Assembly (NCBI GenBank): GCA_963971225.1
Contig: OZ020269.1
Coordinates: forward strand, 101,678,905 to 101,742,904
Direction: 5' to 3'
DNA: 64,000 bases
Source: Melieria omissa
Taxonomy: Eukaryota > Arthropoda > Insecta > Diptera > Ulidiidae
The position numbers were made by a program, and so were the translations under genes. Numbering within the stretch: position 1 is the first letter of the stretch; each line of letters starts with the position of its first letter. Under the pieces are notes generated by a model. It saw only the letters and a list, made by a program, of their open reading frames with translations. It made no database searches and was not told the DNA's origin. Positions 45,945 to 58,527 of this stretch are shown here, piece after piece.

Positions 45945-46030
45945 AGGCCAATCACCTACCCTGGCAAACAAAAACTCAACCAGCAAACCGGAGGCTCTAT
46001 GCACCCAAGAGTAATGAGCAAGGAAAAAAA

Positions 46031-48595
46031 ATATGTGACTTAAAGACTTGCAAATTTAAAGAGCTCCTGGAGATAAAATTTACCTTCAAAATGGATACAA
46101 GTTATGGAACAAAACGGTGCATATTGGGATAAGTCTAACTATACCAAAAGAAGCCTTGAATTTAATACAAAAATTATGAATTTATTTCACTATACCTTAC
46201 TATCCTTTACTATATTCAAGCATTCCTATGGCAGTTTTTTTCATAACAAATCATACACAAATAAATTTATTTGATTGAAAGGAATTTTAAAACCCTTCGA
46301 AATCTAAAAGCGTACAAAAAAACAAAAGTCAGCCAGACAAACAGACATGTCACGGCCAAGACAATTTGCAACGCTCAGTTGCCCCGCCACATCAATGCAC
46401 TGTGTAGTGTGAATTGTGAATTGTGCACTGTGTGCTTGAAATTTCCACAATCAAATCCCTGAACATCTGCAAGTGTAGTTTCCACACAATTGACACCAAT
46501 GCGCTGTGCTGTGTTTTTATCATTTCATATCTATTTTCGTATTTGTTATTTGTTTTCGGCCAACTTGCGTTCATAATGCCAGACAAACGGCATTGTTTCA
46601 TCTTCGATACAAAGTTGCAGCCCAGAGACAAAAACCAACTGACATGCTGAGTGGCAATGTTGCGTCATGTCCCCACCAGCCCCGCACCAGTCCGCTTCTT
46701 TTCTGCTCAAGTTGCCTTTGGCTTATATTTTTTTTGACTCGAAATTCTTCTCGACGTGCTTGTGCAGTGACATGGGCGACATTTTTATTGGAAAATCTAC
46801 ACAATATTTTGCTGCTCGAATATTCTGCAAAAAATAAAAACAACAAAACATCACTTACACTAACACTAACAATGCAGCAGCAGGGAAACAACAACGTTGC
46901 ACAAATATTTCAAATATTGCAGATATGAAATTTCTTTCAACGCCCGCGCCACCCGGCTGACTACCTGCCGAGCGCCTGCAAAGCTGCAACAATATTTTCT
47001 TGAGCAATTTTTTTGCCAAATTTTCTCGACGCGCCGTTGCACTTGTACAATTTTCCACTTTCATAACCCGCTGCGCTGTGTCGCTGTCAACCGCCAAATC
47101 GATTACAATTGCGCTGCGAGCTGAGCTTCAGCCGCACCTCGCCGCTCGTCCTCCTAAAAGGCGACAATGATGGTACAAGAAACTGATTGTGAAAGCAAAA
47201 TCAAGGTAAAATCGAACTTATATTGCTGATGTTGGCAGATTTTATCGTGTTTGTTTTTTTTGTTTTTTTCGTTTCTCTTCATACACCAATGGGAATAGAA
47301 ACAACTCTTGCCGAAATTTTGTAGGAAAGATAGAGAAATGGAATAGACTGAAAAAAGCATAGTTGCAAGTAAGTAAATACATATGAGAAACATGTCCTTG
47401 CTATGCCAAAAAATTGATGAGTGAGTAAAAAAATATGTTTGAAAAATTAAGAAATAAATTGTGATGTTGAGTTGAGTTGTCTGATTGTGGGACAAGCAAT
47501 GTTGCTTTTCGTTGTCTATAAGTTTCTGATGATATTTGCATTCTATACTATAAAACAGTGCCTAAAAGTATGCCATATTTATAGCTTGGGCCCATAACAA
47601 GTATCTTCACAAGAATGCAATTTCCCGCTAAGCTTTCTTTTCTCTTAATATTCACAAAACACTGTTCAGCACATAGAAATTTTACGAATGGTTTAGACCA
47701 GCTTTACGCACAGTCAACACTGTTGTCTTGCACACAAAAATGCAGCAAACTTAATGGCGCCCAATAAGCGCCAAACCAGCCAACCAGTTAGTCAGTCAGC
47801 AACCTGAACACAATTTTTTGTCGTAATTTTCCACAGCGTCTTTCTTCTACTGGCTGCTGCAGAATTCACATAATTTTTTGTTTTTTTGTTTTTCTTTATT
47901 GTATGAAGCATATTTTATGGCGACCTACTTGAGCACTTGCACACACACACATCGTACGTCAGCCATCGATTTTCCATGCGCCGAATTTATTGCGTTTCTT
48001 TTACGCATTTGCCAACAATTGATGGTTCATGCCTGCACAAAGCCCAGAAAAATTACAAAAGACAACAACAGCAATAACAACGAAAAAAATAACAAAAATA
48101 TTCAACTCAAAAAAACTATAGCAAGTGTTGATTCAGTGAATTTGCCTTCGCCTTGTAGTCTACTTTTGGGCGTTAGGCGCCAACAATCGAGACTTAGTGT
48201 TGTTTTTTCTTTCTACTTTACTTTTGGCCAAATCTATTGAAAACTTGCGTCGTGGGAATCAAAACAAGACGCAGCGTAAATGAAGCGAAAAGTGAACAGC
48301 GCTGCAAAGCCAGTCAGGGACTTTGAATTCCAGCCAAATTGTCTGAGGTCAGTTGAATGGAAGCAAATAAGTGTGTAGGCAACTTTATGATTTTACTGTC
48401 TGACAGAATTGTTGACTGTATTGATGCATAATAAATCAATGAATTGGGCAAAAAAATATTTTGTTGTAATATTTAAAGTGTTGAAAAGAAAAAAGTTTGG
48501 GAATTATTAATAAACGATTTTGCTGTAGGCGGATTTATGCCCAAAGATTATGGACAACACAATGGTTGTAGACCTAATGTTGGTTGTTTGGTGTT
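46031..48595. other. noncoding, GC-richer block at 46.4-47.2 kb
   Basis: No gene supported. The block 46370-47160 is repeat-poor and GC-richer, with many competing open frames on both strands. A clean dispersed motif (GCCTAAAAGTATGCC) lies at 47560-47574. Confidence 0.4.
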
Positions 48596-48599
48596 GTAT

Positions 48600-51545
48600 T
48601 TGAGGCACTGGACTCCATACTTGATACTTGATAGTGGGTACTTGCTATAAGATACCAGTTACATGTGCCAAGTAACTGGTATACAGGCTTCTTGGTACTG
48701 TTGATGCTTTGTTGTTGCTTTTGGTAGTTGGTGTTGAGTTCTTGTCATTGGGTACTTAGTACCTGTTACTTAAATCAGATTTTTCAGCTTGTATGCTGAA
48801 TATGTGTTCATAATATCGTAATGTAATGTTCTTCACATCGAATAGTTGAAAAAATGTATTTGGTACTTGGTTTGATTTTTATGACGTCAAGTACCGAGTA
48901 CTCGATAATTTATGCGAACTTTTGCAGACTGTTTTCATTGCTAAAGTTATATAATTTTTGCTAGATCTAATTTTCTTAACACCAGGTAGTTGGCAAAATG
49001 TACTTATAAAGGTTTTCTTAGCATTGGGTACTTGGTACTCGGTACTAGAATCCTAGTTTTCAGTTTGTATACTAGTTCTTTGCATCGAATAGTTGATAGA
49101 ATGTATTTGGTACTTGGTTTTATGTGTATGATACCGGGTACCCTGTACTCGATACATTATAATTGTTAAAGTTATATAATTTCTGCTAGATCTAATTTTC
49201 TTAACACCGGGCAGATGGTAAAATGTACTTATAAAGCTGTTCTTGGCATTGGGTACTTGGTACTCGGTACTAGAATCCGCATTTTCAATTTATATGCAAA
49301 TATTTGTTCATAATTTAAACTCACGTATTAAGGATATAATGTTTTTGGCATGGAATAGTTGATAGAATGTATTTTGTACTTGGTAAAATGTGTATGACAT
49401 CGGGTATCCGATACTCGATACTTGCTACTAGATAGTGTTCTTGGCATCGGGTACCTGGTACTCTATATTTTATGCAAAGTTTTTCAGACAATAAGTTTAC
49501 TAAGTATCTGATCACAGCTTGAACACAAATACCGCTGTAACTAATGTTTTTATATCGCTTGGTTAGTTGTATGTATCTGGTACTTGGTATGATGTTCTTG
49601 ACATCGAATACCTGGTAGTCGATACTAGATGCGAGCTTTTTCAGATGGTATACCTACTTGGTCATACTGGATATAATGTTCTTGATACCGGGTACTAGGT
49701 AAAACCAATTTGGTACTTAATATGATGCTTTTGACATGGAATACTTGGTACTCGATACTTAATAAGAACTTCTTGATACTGTTTATTGAATATTTGATGA
49801 GAATTCGCACAAACTGGATACTATATTGTATTCAGTTGGTATTCAATTATTTGTAGTTGGTAAAATGTACTTGGTACTTATTAGTTTGTGCTGGACCTTA
49901 GGTACATGGTATCAGATATTTGATATCCTTTTTTTTGGAGCTGTCTATGAAGAAAAAGTCACTCAACCTTGATACTGAGTACGAAATTCTTGAAAGTGGG
50001 TATTTAAAAGAGCATCCTTGACATTGTTAGTATCCGGTACCCGGTACTTGATACTTGAAGTGAACTTTTAGAGACTGTATACCGGATATTTGATCAAAAA
50101 TGGATTGATGCTTCTTGCGCTTGATATCTGATTTTATGTATATTCTCGACAGCAAATAGTCGGTACTGGGTATTTAGTATACTTGTGTTTATACTTAACC
50201 TGGTACTTGATACTAAGTTTTGGACACCAAGTACTTGCTGCAAAATATGTAGTAAAGAAGTAGTTATACTGTATACTAACACCAGCAGACACTAAGTACT
50301 TAATAAAGGGTTCTTATTACTGGGTAATTGGTACCAGAAACTTGAAAGTAAATGCTGAATCATTGCTAATTTTATGAGCATTATGACACCGGGTACAAAG
50401 TACTTGCTAGTGATTTTTGTATAGTGTTTATTAACACTTATTGGCTAATATTTTTGTAACCGGTTATTTGGCATCGGAAATTTAATACTTACTACCTGTT
50501 TATACATGCTGGTAGATTACTAATAGTACAGCGATAACTTGATAGTATAAACTAACACTTATTGACACAAAGAGCTTGATATATTGCTGTAACCGGGTAC
50601 TGGATACCGTAAACATGATACTGACTACTTGATAGTACAAGCTATTTCATTACAAATAGTACGAGGTTTCTGACACTGACTTCTTGGTACAAAATTCCCT
50701 ATAACATATTTTAACAACTTGACATGAAGTACTTGATAGCCAATTTTTAATACCGGGTGCCTGGTAGGTACTAAATATATGTGAGTCATGTCCGTAAGCC
50801 TTTCGATTTCCTCTCACCTCATGCCTTATTCTACAGCCAACAACTTTACCATAGACTATACCACACTATAGTATACCACAAATCTTTTTTATGTTGTGTA
50901 GTGTTTTTGAAACCGGTTACTTGGTATTGAATACTTGATACTGCTTCAACAGTGAGTAAATAATACATGGTTATTTATAGTGTATGCTAACAGTAATTGG
51001 TACTTTGGACTTGATAATCGGTTACTTGATACCAAAAACCTGTTTCTATTTCAATACTGGGTATAGGTTACATGGTTTTTAGTTATTTATAGTGGATGCG
51101 AACACAAATTGGTACTTGGGACTTGATATAGTGTTTTTGTAATCGGTTACTTGGTGTCGGAAACTTGATACTGTTTCAACCCTGAGTAGAGAATGCATGG
51201 CTTTTAATTATTTAAAGTGTATACTTATTGGCAGTTAGGACTTGAAATAATGTTTTTGTAACCGGTTACTTGGTACCGGAAACTTGTTACTATTTTAACA
51301 CTGAGTAGAGAATACATGGTTTTTAGTTGTTTTTAGTGTATACGAACACTAATTGGCACTTAAGGCTTGATAACGTGTTTTTGTAACCGGTTACTTGTTA
51401 CCGGAAACTTGATAAAATTACCTGATACAGTGGTACGGCATTTCTGACAGCACCTTTTTGTAAAAAAAATATTAATATCATACATACAACTTGGCAAGAA
51501 GTATATACTTGATATGAAATTCTCGTTAACGAGTACTTGGTACAG
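48600..51545. repeat. degenerate GTAC-rich tandem region
   Basis: About 2.9 kb built from variants of GGTACTTGGTACTCGATACT. Longer units are visible in places. A block near 48955-49090 (TGCTAGATCTAATTTTCTTA through GGTACTTGGTACTCGGTACT) is repeated near 49185-49280, about 230 bp on. Around 50900-51420, units of about 120-125 bp carry GTAACCGGTTACTTGGTACC and GGAAACTTGATACT. Open frames are scarce and short. Confidence 0.85.
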
Positions 51546-54318
51546 GATATTTGATCATAAGCTATGTCCAGATGACTTTCGATTTCCTTACAAATGCGTA
51601 AACTACACTATCACAAATTATTTTTGTTATTCCTTTTTTTTACTGTTCATTGTTTGTGCCGCCAGCTTCCTTAAGGCTCTCGACTCACTTACACTCGCTA
51701 CCCACCAACACTCTCGCTGTCCACATCCCAAGCAATTACTGTTGCCATTTCTCTTCGACTATTGCATCTCTTTTTATTCCCTTTTGCTATTTATTTTTCT
51801 TGAATTTTTCCGTGCTGCCTTTATTTGTTGTTTTTTTGTTTCATGACACTTGCCAAAAGAAATCACCAGGCACATTTATTCTCGACACACACAAACAACC
51901 ACACACACAGCTCTCCACTCCATGGGCCACTACGCCTTTATGATTTCTATTTCCGATTTTGTTGCTGTTTTTTGTCTTGTTTTTTTCTTGTTGTTTTGTG
52001 TTTTTGCTGCTACTTTGCAAGAAAAATCGTTTCATGCTTTCAATTTTATTACTTTCCTTTTTCTTCGCTCGCTACATACACACAAACATTGCCGGTGGTT
52101 AGCTTGGTTGCCTTGGTTTTTGCATTCCAAGCTGTACAACTCGCTCGCCCGTTGCCATCGTTGCCTCGCGCTTCTCATTCTTATGCCGTAACGTTGTTGC
52201 AGCACATTTTGTGGCCTCACCCATTTTAAGTGGCATTTCGCCTTTTACTTTATGTTTTCTTTATACACTCGACGCTCGTTCTTTCATGCTGCCCCATCAA
52301 TAGCTTTCGCTGTCTCGCCTTCTTGCCAGTGACATTGTCTGTCTTTGTGTCTGTTCGGTGGCCTTGTTCGTCTATTTTACGCACAAATATCTGATGTACG
52401 CTCCACTCGTCCACCTGCCTGGCGCCATCACTGGAGTAATGCGATTGAGTATTTTTGGAAATTGATGATGATTGAGAGTATTTATTATGTTCATAAAACA
52501 AAATATGCGATTTTTGTGCCAGTTTTTGACACTTGCACTGCCTGCTGCTACTTGGACGCTCTACGTCTGCAAATGAGTTGAACGCTGCGCAAAGATGTCA
52601 ACTTGTATAAAATAATCCAGTGATTTTAGTGCTGACTACGCTGGCGATATGACACAAGGACAGTGGCCGGTGTGGCTTGTAGTGATAAGACAGGTGAGCA
52701 ATGACGTCCAGCGCCTGTTGGTATGCAATGGCCGTGGACCATTCGTTGGAAATACGCTTCGGTCTGCACTAACTTTGACCGCAGTTGATTAACATAAGTT
52801 TTGTTCAAATTACAGTCACATGCAGCGCATACTTAAAGTTATTTATGTAAAAATTTGTGTAGTCTTAAATTTGTTGCTCCTCAACCAAACAAGTGGCCCC
52901 TACTTTGTACTGAATGAATTGTTCACTTATAGCAAAAGCTGCAAGTAATGTCTTAGTGCTACGCAATCGCAATTTTAATATATGCCCCAATATCGGCTGC
53001 CGTGAAATTTATTGTAGTTAACGCAACCACACGCATTCACACCCACACTCACATAAGTACTCGTCTATACACACAACAAGCACACAAGCACTTTTATGCG
53101 TCTGTGCTGAAGATAACAGCTGACAGCAGTCGAGTGCGACCGCTCGAAGTATGTGTGCTGTGGTTCTAAATATGTGTACAAATATAAACATTTTTATACA
53201 TACATATATATATATACATGAGTGTGTGTGTGTGCTCCTTGCCGCACACATTAACACGTAACTGTGCCAACTTTGTTCCATACATAAATATCGTTCACTT
53301 ATCAGCATGTATTGCCAACAACCTCTCGCATCGACGCGCATATTTTTCCCTAATGTCTACACTCTTGTTTTCCCTCCTTCCTCCCATCCCCCTACCACCC
53401 CTCGCCTGCCTTGTTTGCCTTTCTCTCGGCGACACAAACGCTTAGCCATGTTCGAACGAATTTTAATCTCACAATATGCTTGCAGCTACCAAGTAGTTGT
53501 TCGTGTATAATACACACTATACATATGTATGTAAATATATTGAAATATGTACATAATATGTAGAAAATTACGTAGTCATTGTACCACAATAAAGTCATTT
53601 GGTCATCAATTTTTCTTCATAGCCATTGTGTGTTGTGGACCGCTGGGACTACTTGACACTTGAATTTACTGCTCAATTCTTTTTTTTACCAACAATTTTT
53701 TCAAATTTATATTACCATCTATTAGTAAATTTGAAAAATTTGTTTACTGTTTCCTATGGCTTTTGGTGCGCCCATAAAGTGTCTATGGAAGAATTTCATT
53801 AACAGACAAAAGATACTAGAAGTATACTTAAATTATACTAACCTAATACTACTTCACTGCCATAAGTGGCTATATTTGTATAGATTTTATTAATGGCACA
53901 ACATTGCATACTTTTAGGATGGCAGTTTATTTTTCAAGCAGATACTTGTGCCTGGTTTTGGCTCAAAGACTGAAAGGAAACCACAATAAACCAACTTATA
54001 GTTTTGTTATGTTATAATCCCGATACTCTAGTTATGAAAGAGTAATCGGGTAAGTACTACCGGGTACTAAACTGATTACTTTTTTACATTCGTTGCTGGA
54101 TTACACCTTAATAGGTTAACTATATTTCTACTCGTTACAAGCTTATGACAACCATTCAAATTCGGAAGTAAAGACGAAGTAGTAAACCATAGGCCGAGCT
54201 CTAAATTGTTAACTTGCTCTAAACTTTTTAAAACTGTAGTTAATGAAAACCTATTGTTTGCTTAAAACTTTGTAAAAAAAAACTCATGTCAGTGGTCAAG
54301 AATTAAAGCAGTTCAAGC
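51546..54318. other. noncoding stretch
   Basis: No gene supported. Pyrimidine-rich stretches (51640-52270) yield hydrophobic open frames on the plus strand that look incidental. A dispersed motif is at 53906-53919 (GCATACTTTTAGGA). A TATATA run lies near 53205. Confidence 0.4.
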
Positions 54319-54319
54319 A

Positions 54320-55860
54320 TTGGTCTCTCTCTTTCCCTCTCACTCCCTCTCCTACCCACCTTCTCTTTCTTACTCTCACTCTCTCTCTTTTCCATTTCGC
54401 TTGCTCTCATTTTACATCTAACTATTTCCATCCCACAATCTCTCTCTCACAATCACAATCACTGTCACTTACTCGATGTCTCACTCTCTCTCTCTCTATA
54501 TATCTCACAATCTCCCTCTCACTTCCTTACACTCTCTCTCTCACTATCACTCTTTCTTTCATTCCGTCTCTCACTATTCTTCCATCTAAATCTCTCACCC
54601 TGTCTTTCACTCTCTCCCTCTCACTTTATCTCACTCTCTCTCTCTCCAACAATCACTCTAACCTTCTTGCCCTCTCACTTTCTCTCCATTTTACTCTCTC
54701 TCCCTCTTACTCTCATTCTCTTATTATCACTCTCTCTCGTTTACTTTTTATTTAATTTTCTCACTTTCACTCTCTTTCTTTCACTCTCTTTCTTTCACTC
54801 TTTCACTCCATCTAAATCTCTCACCCTGTCTTTCACTCTCTCCCTCTCACTTTATCTCACTCTCTCTCTCTCTAACAATCACTCTAACCTTCTTGCCCTC
54901 TCACTTTCTCTCCATTTTACTCTCTCTCCCTCTAACTCCCATTCCCTTATTATCACTCTCTCTCGTTTACTTTTTGTTTAATTTTCTCTCACTTTCACTC
55001 TCTTTCTTTCACTCTCTTTCTTTCACTCTCTTTCTTTCACTCTCTTTCTTTCACTCTCTTTCTTTCACTCTTTTTATTTCACTCTCTTTCTTTCACTTTT
55101 TTTCTCTCATCCTCTCTCTCACCCTCTCTCTCACCCTCTGACAATCCCTATCTCTCTCTCTCACAATCTCTCTAACTTGTTGTCCCTCTCACTCCATCTT
55201 ACTCCCTCTGTTTTTCCTTTTCAATCTCTCTCTCTCCCTATCGCTCTCTATTTACTCTCTCTGTTTCATTCTCTCCGACTCTCTTCTTCGCACTTCCTCT
55301 CACTCCCTGTCACTATCACTTTCTCTTTTACTCTTCCTCATTGTTCTCTCATTTTACTTTGTCTCCCCTCTTTCACTTTCTCTCACTCCCTCTTTACCTC
55401 TCACTCTAACAATCACTCTAACTTTCTCTCCCTGTCTCTCCATTTTATTCTCTCTCTCACTCTCATTTTCTCATTGTCACTCTCTTTTTGATTGTCTCTT
55501 TTATTCTCTCTTTCATTATCTCTAACTCTTTCTCACTCTCTCTCACTCTCTCTCTTACCCTCACCCTCTAACAACCACTCTTACTTTAACTTTAACTCTA
55601 AATACTTCTCACTATCTATCCATTTTACCCTCCATCCATCTATCTTACCCTCCCTTTATCCTCTCTCTTTCTCTCTTTTACTATCACTCTCTCTTTACTC
55701 TTTCCGTTTCATTTCCTCATTCTCTCTCACTCTCTCTCTCTCACACACTCTTTTCCTCTCTTTATCTCACTTTCTCTGTTAAACTGTCCCTCATTCTCTC
55801 TCTTATCTTATTCTCACTATGTTTAGTTTTCTCTCTTTCTCCCTTTCTCATTTCCTATTT
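54320..55860. repeat. polypyrimidine tract (CT-rich), with a 226-bp internal duplication
   Basis: About 1.5 kb is almost purely C and T on the plus strand with scattered CA. A segment starting CCATCTAAATCTCTCACCCT at 54582 is repeated at 54808 with few changes. Shorter units of TCACTCTCTTTCTT follow (54985-55090). Open frames here are Leu/Ser artefacts. Confidence 0.9.
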
Positions 55861-56235
55861 CTTTCATTGGTCTGTTTGAGATCCTGTGGATCTAATTTTC
55901 TAGATTTTTAAGATTACTTTTCATTTAGCTCGCCTTGACCTTTGTCATTGTTGTGGTTTTCTTTTCATTCGTTTTTTTTGCGTATATTCAAATTACTTCA
56001 ATTCCTATTTTTATAACATCTTTCTATCTGCAATTTTCTGTCCTTATTTCGCTCTCCCGTTCTTAATTTACGTTCTGAGTTTACTTGAATTAACTTGAAA
56101 ATTTATTTCTTTCAAATATAAAACTTTACCCAACACTGTCTTATGACATGATTTCCACTTAAAAAAACTCGACTATAAATCCATGAAATTTAAAAACCTT
56201 TTTAAAAAACTACTGCAAAACTTTAGCTCCACACA
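55861..56235. other. AT-rich noncoding stretch
   Basis: Nothing recognised. Confidence 0.4.
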
Positions 56236-56237
56236 TA

Positions 56238-57530
56238 AGGCTTGTCCACGAAATAACTTTTACATTTTCTATTATTAATAGCTACTAAATAAAATATTGA
56301 ACTAATGTTTGTGTGAGTATATATTATCTCTTATAACTCAAAGTTTGTGATAATGTACAAATATTTTAAAGTTCAATTGGATTTCTTACAAATCTACGTA
56401 TTTTTGCTTTCAATCCCCTCATCAAATGTTGCACACCAGATTTTCCAATTTTTTTGGCCATACTGTTCCACTTTTTTATAAAATCAATCTTTCCCTTAGC
56501 ACGTTTTTTTATATTTCAGTAAGTTTCGTTTCATTATTGCCCAAAATCGTTCGACTGGCCGAAGCTGTGGGCAATTTGGGGGATTGTGATTTTTCTCAAC
56601 AACACGGATCTTATTCATTTGGTACCACTCTTTGACAATTTCTGCATAGTGGACTGTTGCTAAGTCTGGCCAAAATAAAGGTGGAACAGCGTGCTCTCTG
56701 TACAATGGCAAAAGTCGTTTGTTGAGACATTCCTTCAAGTAAATTTTACTGTTAAGAGTGCCAGTTGTAACAAAAGGACGAGTGTATTTGCCACAGCTAC
56801 ATATGGCCTGCCAAACCATATACTTTTTACCATATTTGTCCATCCGTTTATACTTGAACCTTTTCATAACGCCACCCTTCAGGCTTCCTCGACCTGGAAG
56901 CTGTTTGAAATCTTCTTTGACATACGTTTCGTCATCCATTAACACGCAGCCTTTAAAACGACACAGATCATTCGATAAAAGTTTTCGGGCTCGATTTCTG
57001 GCACGCTTTTCCACTTCGGAGTTACGATTTGGCACTTTTTGAACAACGAAAGATTTGAGCTCGTAGTGTCTTTTAATTTTCGCAATGTATGATTTCGAAA
57101 CTTCGAATTTTCGTGCCAAATCTCGTAAAGATTGGTTTGGATTTTTTTCCAGAGAAACTTTCACCTTACGAGCTATATCTTTATAGACGAAACCTTTTTT
57201 TCGTCCGGCTCCGACGATACGGGATGTGGACAGGTCCTTCTTGTATTTAATTACCACATTTCTAGCTGTTGCGCTGGAAACTTTGGCTAGTCTTCCCAAC
57301 AATGCGTACAAAGCCGTTGGATTTTCGAAAAAGTGGGCAATTATTTGTTGTCGAATTTTCTCTTCTTTAGATGCCATTTTGATTGAATCACTTTGAATTT
57401 CAAAATACAATTGACCACTAATAGCTGAAATTTGACAGATTCTGAAAAGCGAATTTTTTTTTTAGAAATGTCGGTGCTTACTATACTTTTTTTCGTTTTA
57501 CATTGTAAAAGTTATTTCGTGGACAAGCCT
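56238..57530 (-). mobile_element. Tc1/mariner element, DD37E family (1293 bp)
   Basis: Inverted ends of about 27 bp begin AGGCTTGTCCACGAAATAAC at both sides, flanked by TA (56236-56237, 57531-57532). Length and layout are those of a complete element with a single transposase gene on the minus strand. Confidence 0.93.
56366..57377 (-). pseudogene. DD37E-type transposase with one-base frameshift near the C-terminus
   Basis: The start is the ATG at 57375-57377 (MASKEEKIRQ). An N-terminal bipartite HTH (about 1-110) includes a GRKKG motif near residue 59 and SLRDLARKFEVSKSYI. Catalytic residues are CVLMDDETYVK (D149), LFWPDLATVHYA (D238) and PQLRPVERFWA (E276). The spacing D238 to E276 leaves 37 residues between, hence DD37E, a family first defined in mosquitoes and different from mariner D,D34D. 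After KYKK the frame stops early. A T-run of seven at 56504-56510 seems one base too long; with six, the frame continues for about 45 residues to a TAA at 56366-56368. All catalytic residues precede the break, so a slightly short but otherwise complete enzyme would still be made from this reading frame. Confidence 0.85.
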
Positions 57531-57534
57531 TAGA

Positions 57535-58129
57535 TTGTATCTTTTTGCTTATATGTTTCCTCCTGCACTGCACCACTTTTCCTTCTTTGTGCAAAAAGCA
57601 GGTCATCGAACACCTAACCTCAAAAAATTGATACAATTTTGCCTTTTCCAGTACATAGAAATGCAATGAAAACAAAACAAAAAAATTCCATCACATAGCC
57701 AAACCACTGTCTGGCGGAAATAAATAGAAGAAAAACGATTGCATGCGACACAGAATGCATCGAGCCAAATGGCAACAAATTCAGCAACGTTTTTTTTTCA
57801 GCAAATTTTATTTGGCGAGCGCAACATGCGCGCATGACCCCCATATAAAATAAATTACTTTAGTTATCTAAATACAATTTACTATTGCGCCATGTCCTTG
57901 GGCGGACACACACACACATACACAAACACACCAAAGCCACATGTGCATGTGTAGGGTCAGCTGCGTGGCTGTGTTTGTTTGCATAAAGCATAAAGTGGCA
58001 CTGGCAGCCGCCTTTCCAAGGTTATTGTTGTTATTGTTGTAGTTGTAAATATTGTGGCACGCCCTCGTTGCCTGACTGCTGCCAAAATAGCGCCTTGCCG
58101 CCATAACGTCGTCTAGTAGCTGCCATTGC

Positions 58130-58169
<40 letters not shown>

Positions 58170-58525
58170 GCAATAGCTTTTAGCCAAACAAATGATAACA
58201 ATAAATTACACACTTGAATGTCGGTGCAACCAACCAACTGACACAGAGGCACAAGATTCAACAAAGAAATTACGTTGTAGAAAACAAATAGTCGCTAGAA
58301 AAATCAAATATTCCGGAAACAGTAATGTAAGTGAAACATAAGGGACGATTTTGGAGCAGAATTCAGAGACAATACAAATTACAGAAATCATTTTTTTACA
58401 GCTGTTGGGTAGTGAATTTCTTAAAAGTAAAAGAATCACAACTTCTGAAACATGAAAAAATAGATTTTTTGGTCCGAAAACAGACTATCCAGTGTTTTTT
58501 TAATTATCAAATTGTTTATAAATAT
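57535..58525. other. noncoding stretch with CA and TTG runs
   Basis: A CA run at 57905-57925 and the TTG run listed separately. No gene seen. Confidence 0.4.
58130..58170. repeat. (TTG)n microsatellite
   Basis: About 13 perfect copies of a 3-bp unit, followed by CAATAGC. The minus-strand Gln run in open frames is a by-product. Confidence 0.95.
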
Positions 58526-58527
58526 AG

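Larger units (their letters stand above)
43981..46030 (+). mobile_element. SINE-like repeat, copy D, interrupted twice
   Basis: Left part 43981-44352 starts CTGCCTCAATAGCCCATC and keeps CATCCCAGAGG, though the B box is lost. A middle part, 45086-45115, and a right part, 45945-46030 (AGGCCAATCACCTACCCTGG to AGCAAGGAAAAAAAA), complete it. Between the parts lie a TTAA-type MITE and a truncated RTE element. Removing both restores CATCACTTAAGACTGCC...AGGCCAATCACCTACCC, which matches copy B. Confidence 0.78.

Noticed and set aside
54667..55782. Leu/Ser-rich open frames of about 100 codons
   Set aside because: Translation of the CT-rich tract.
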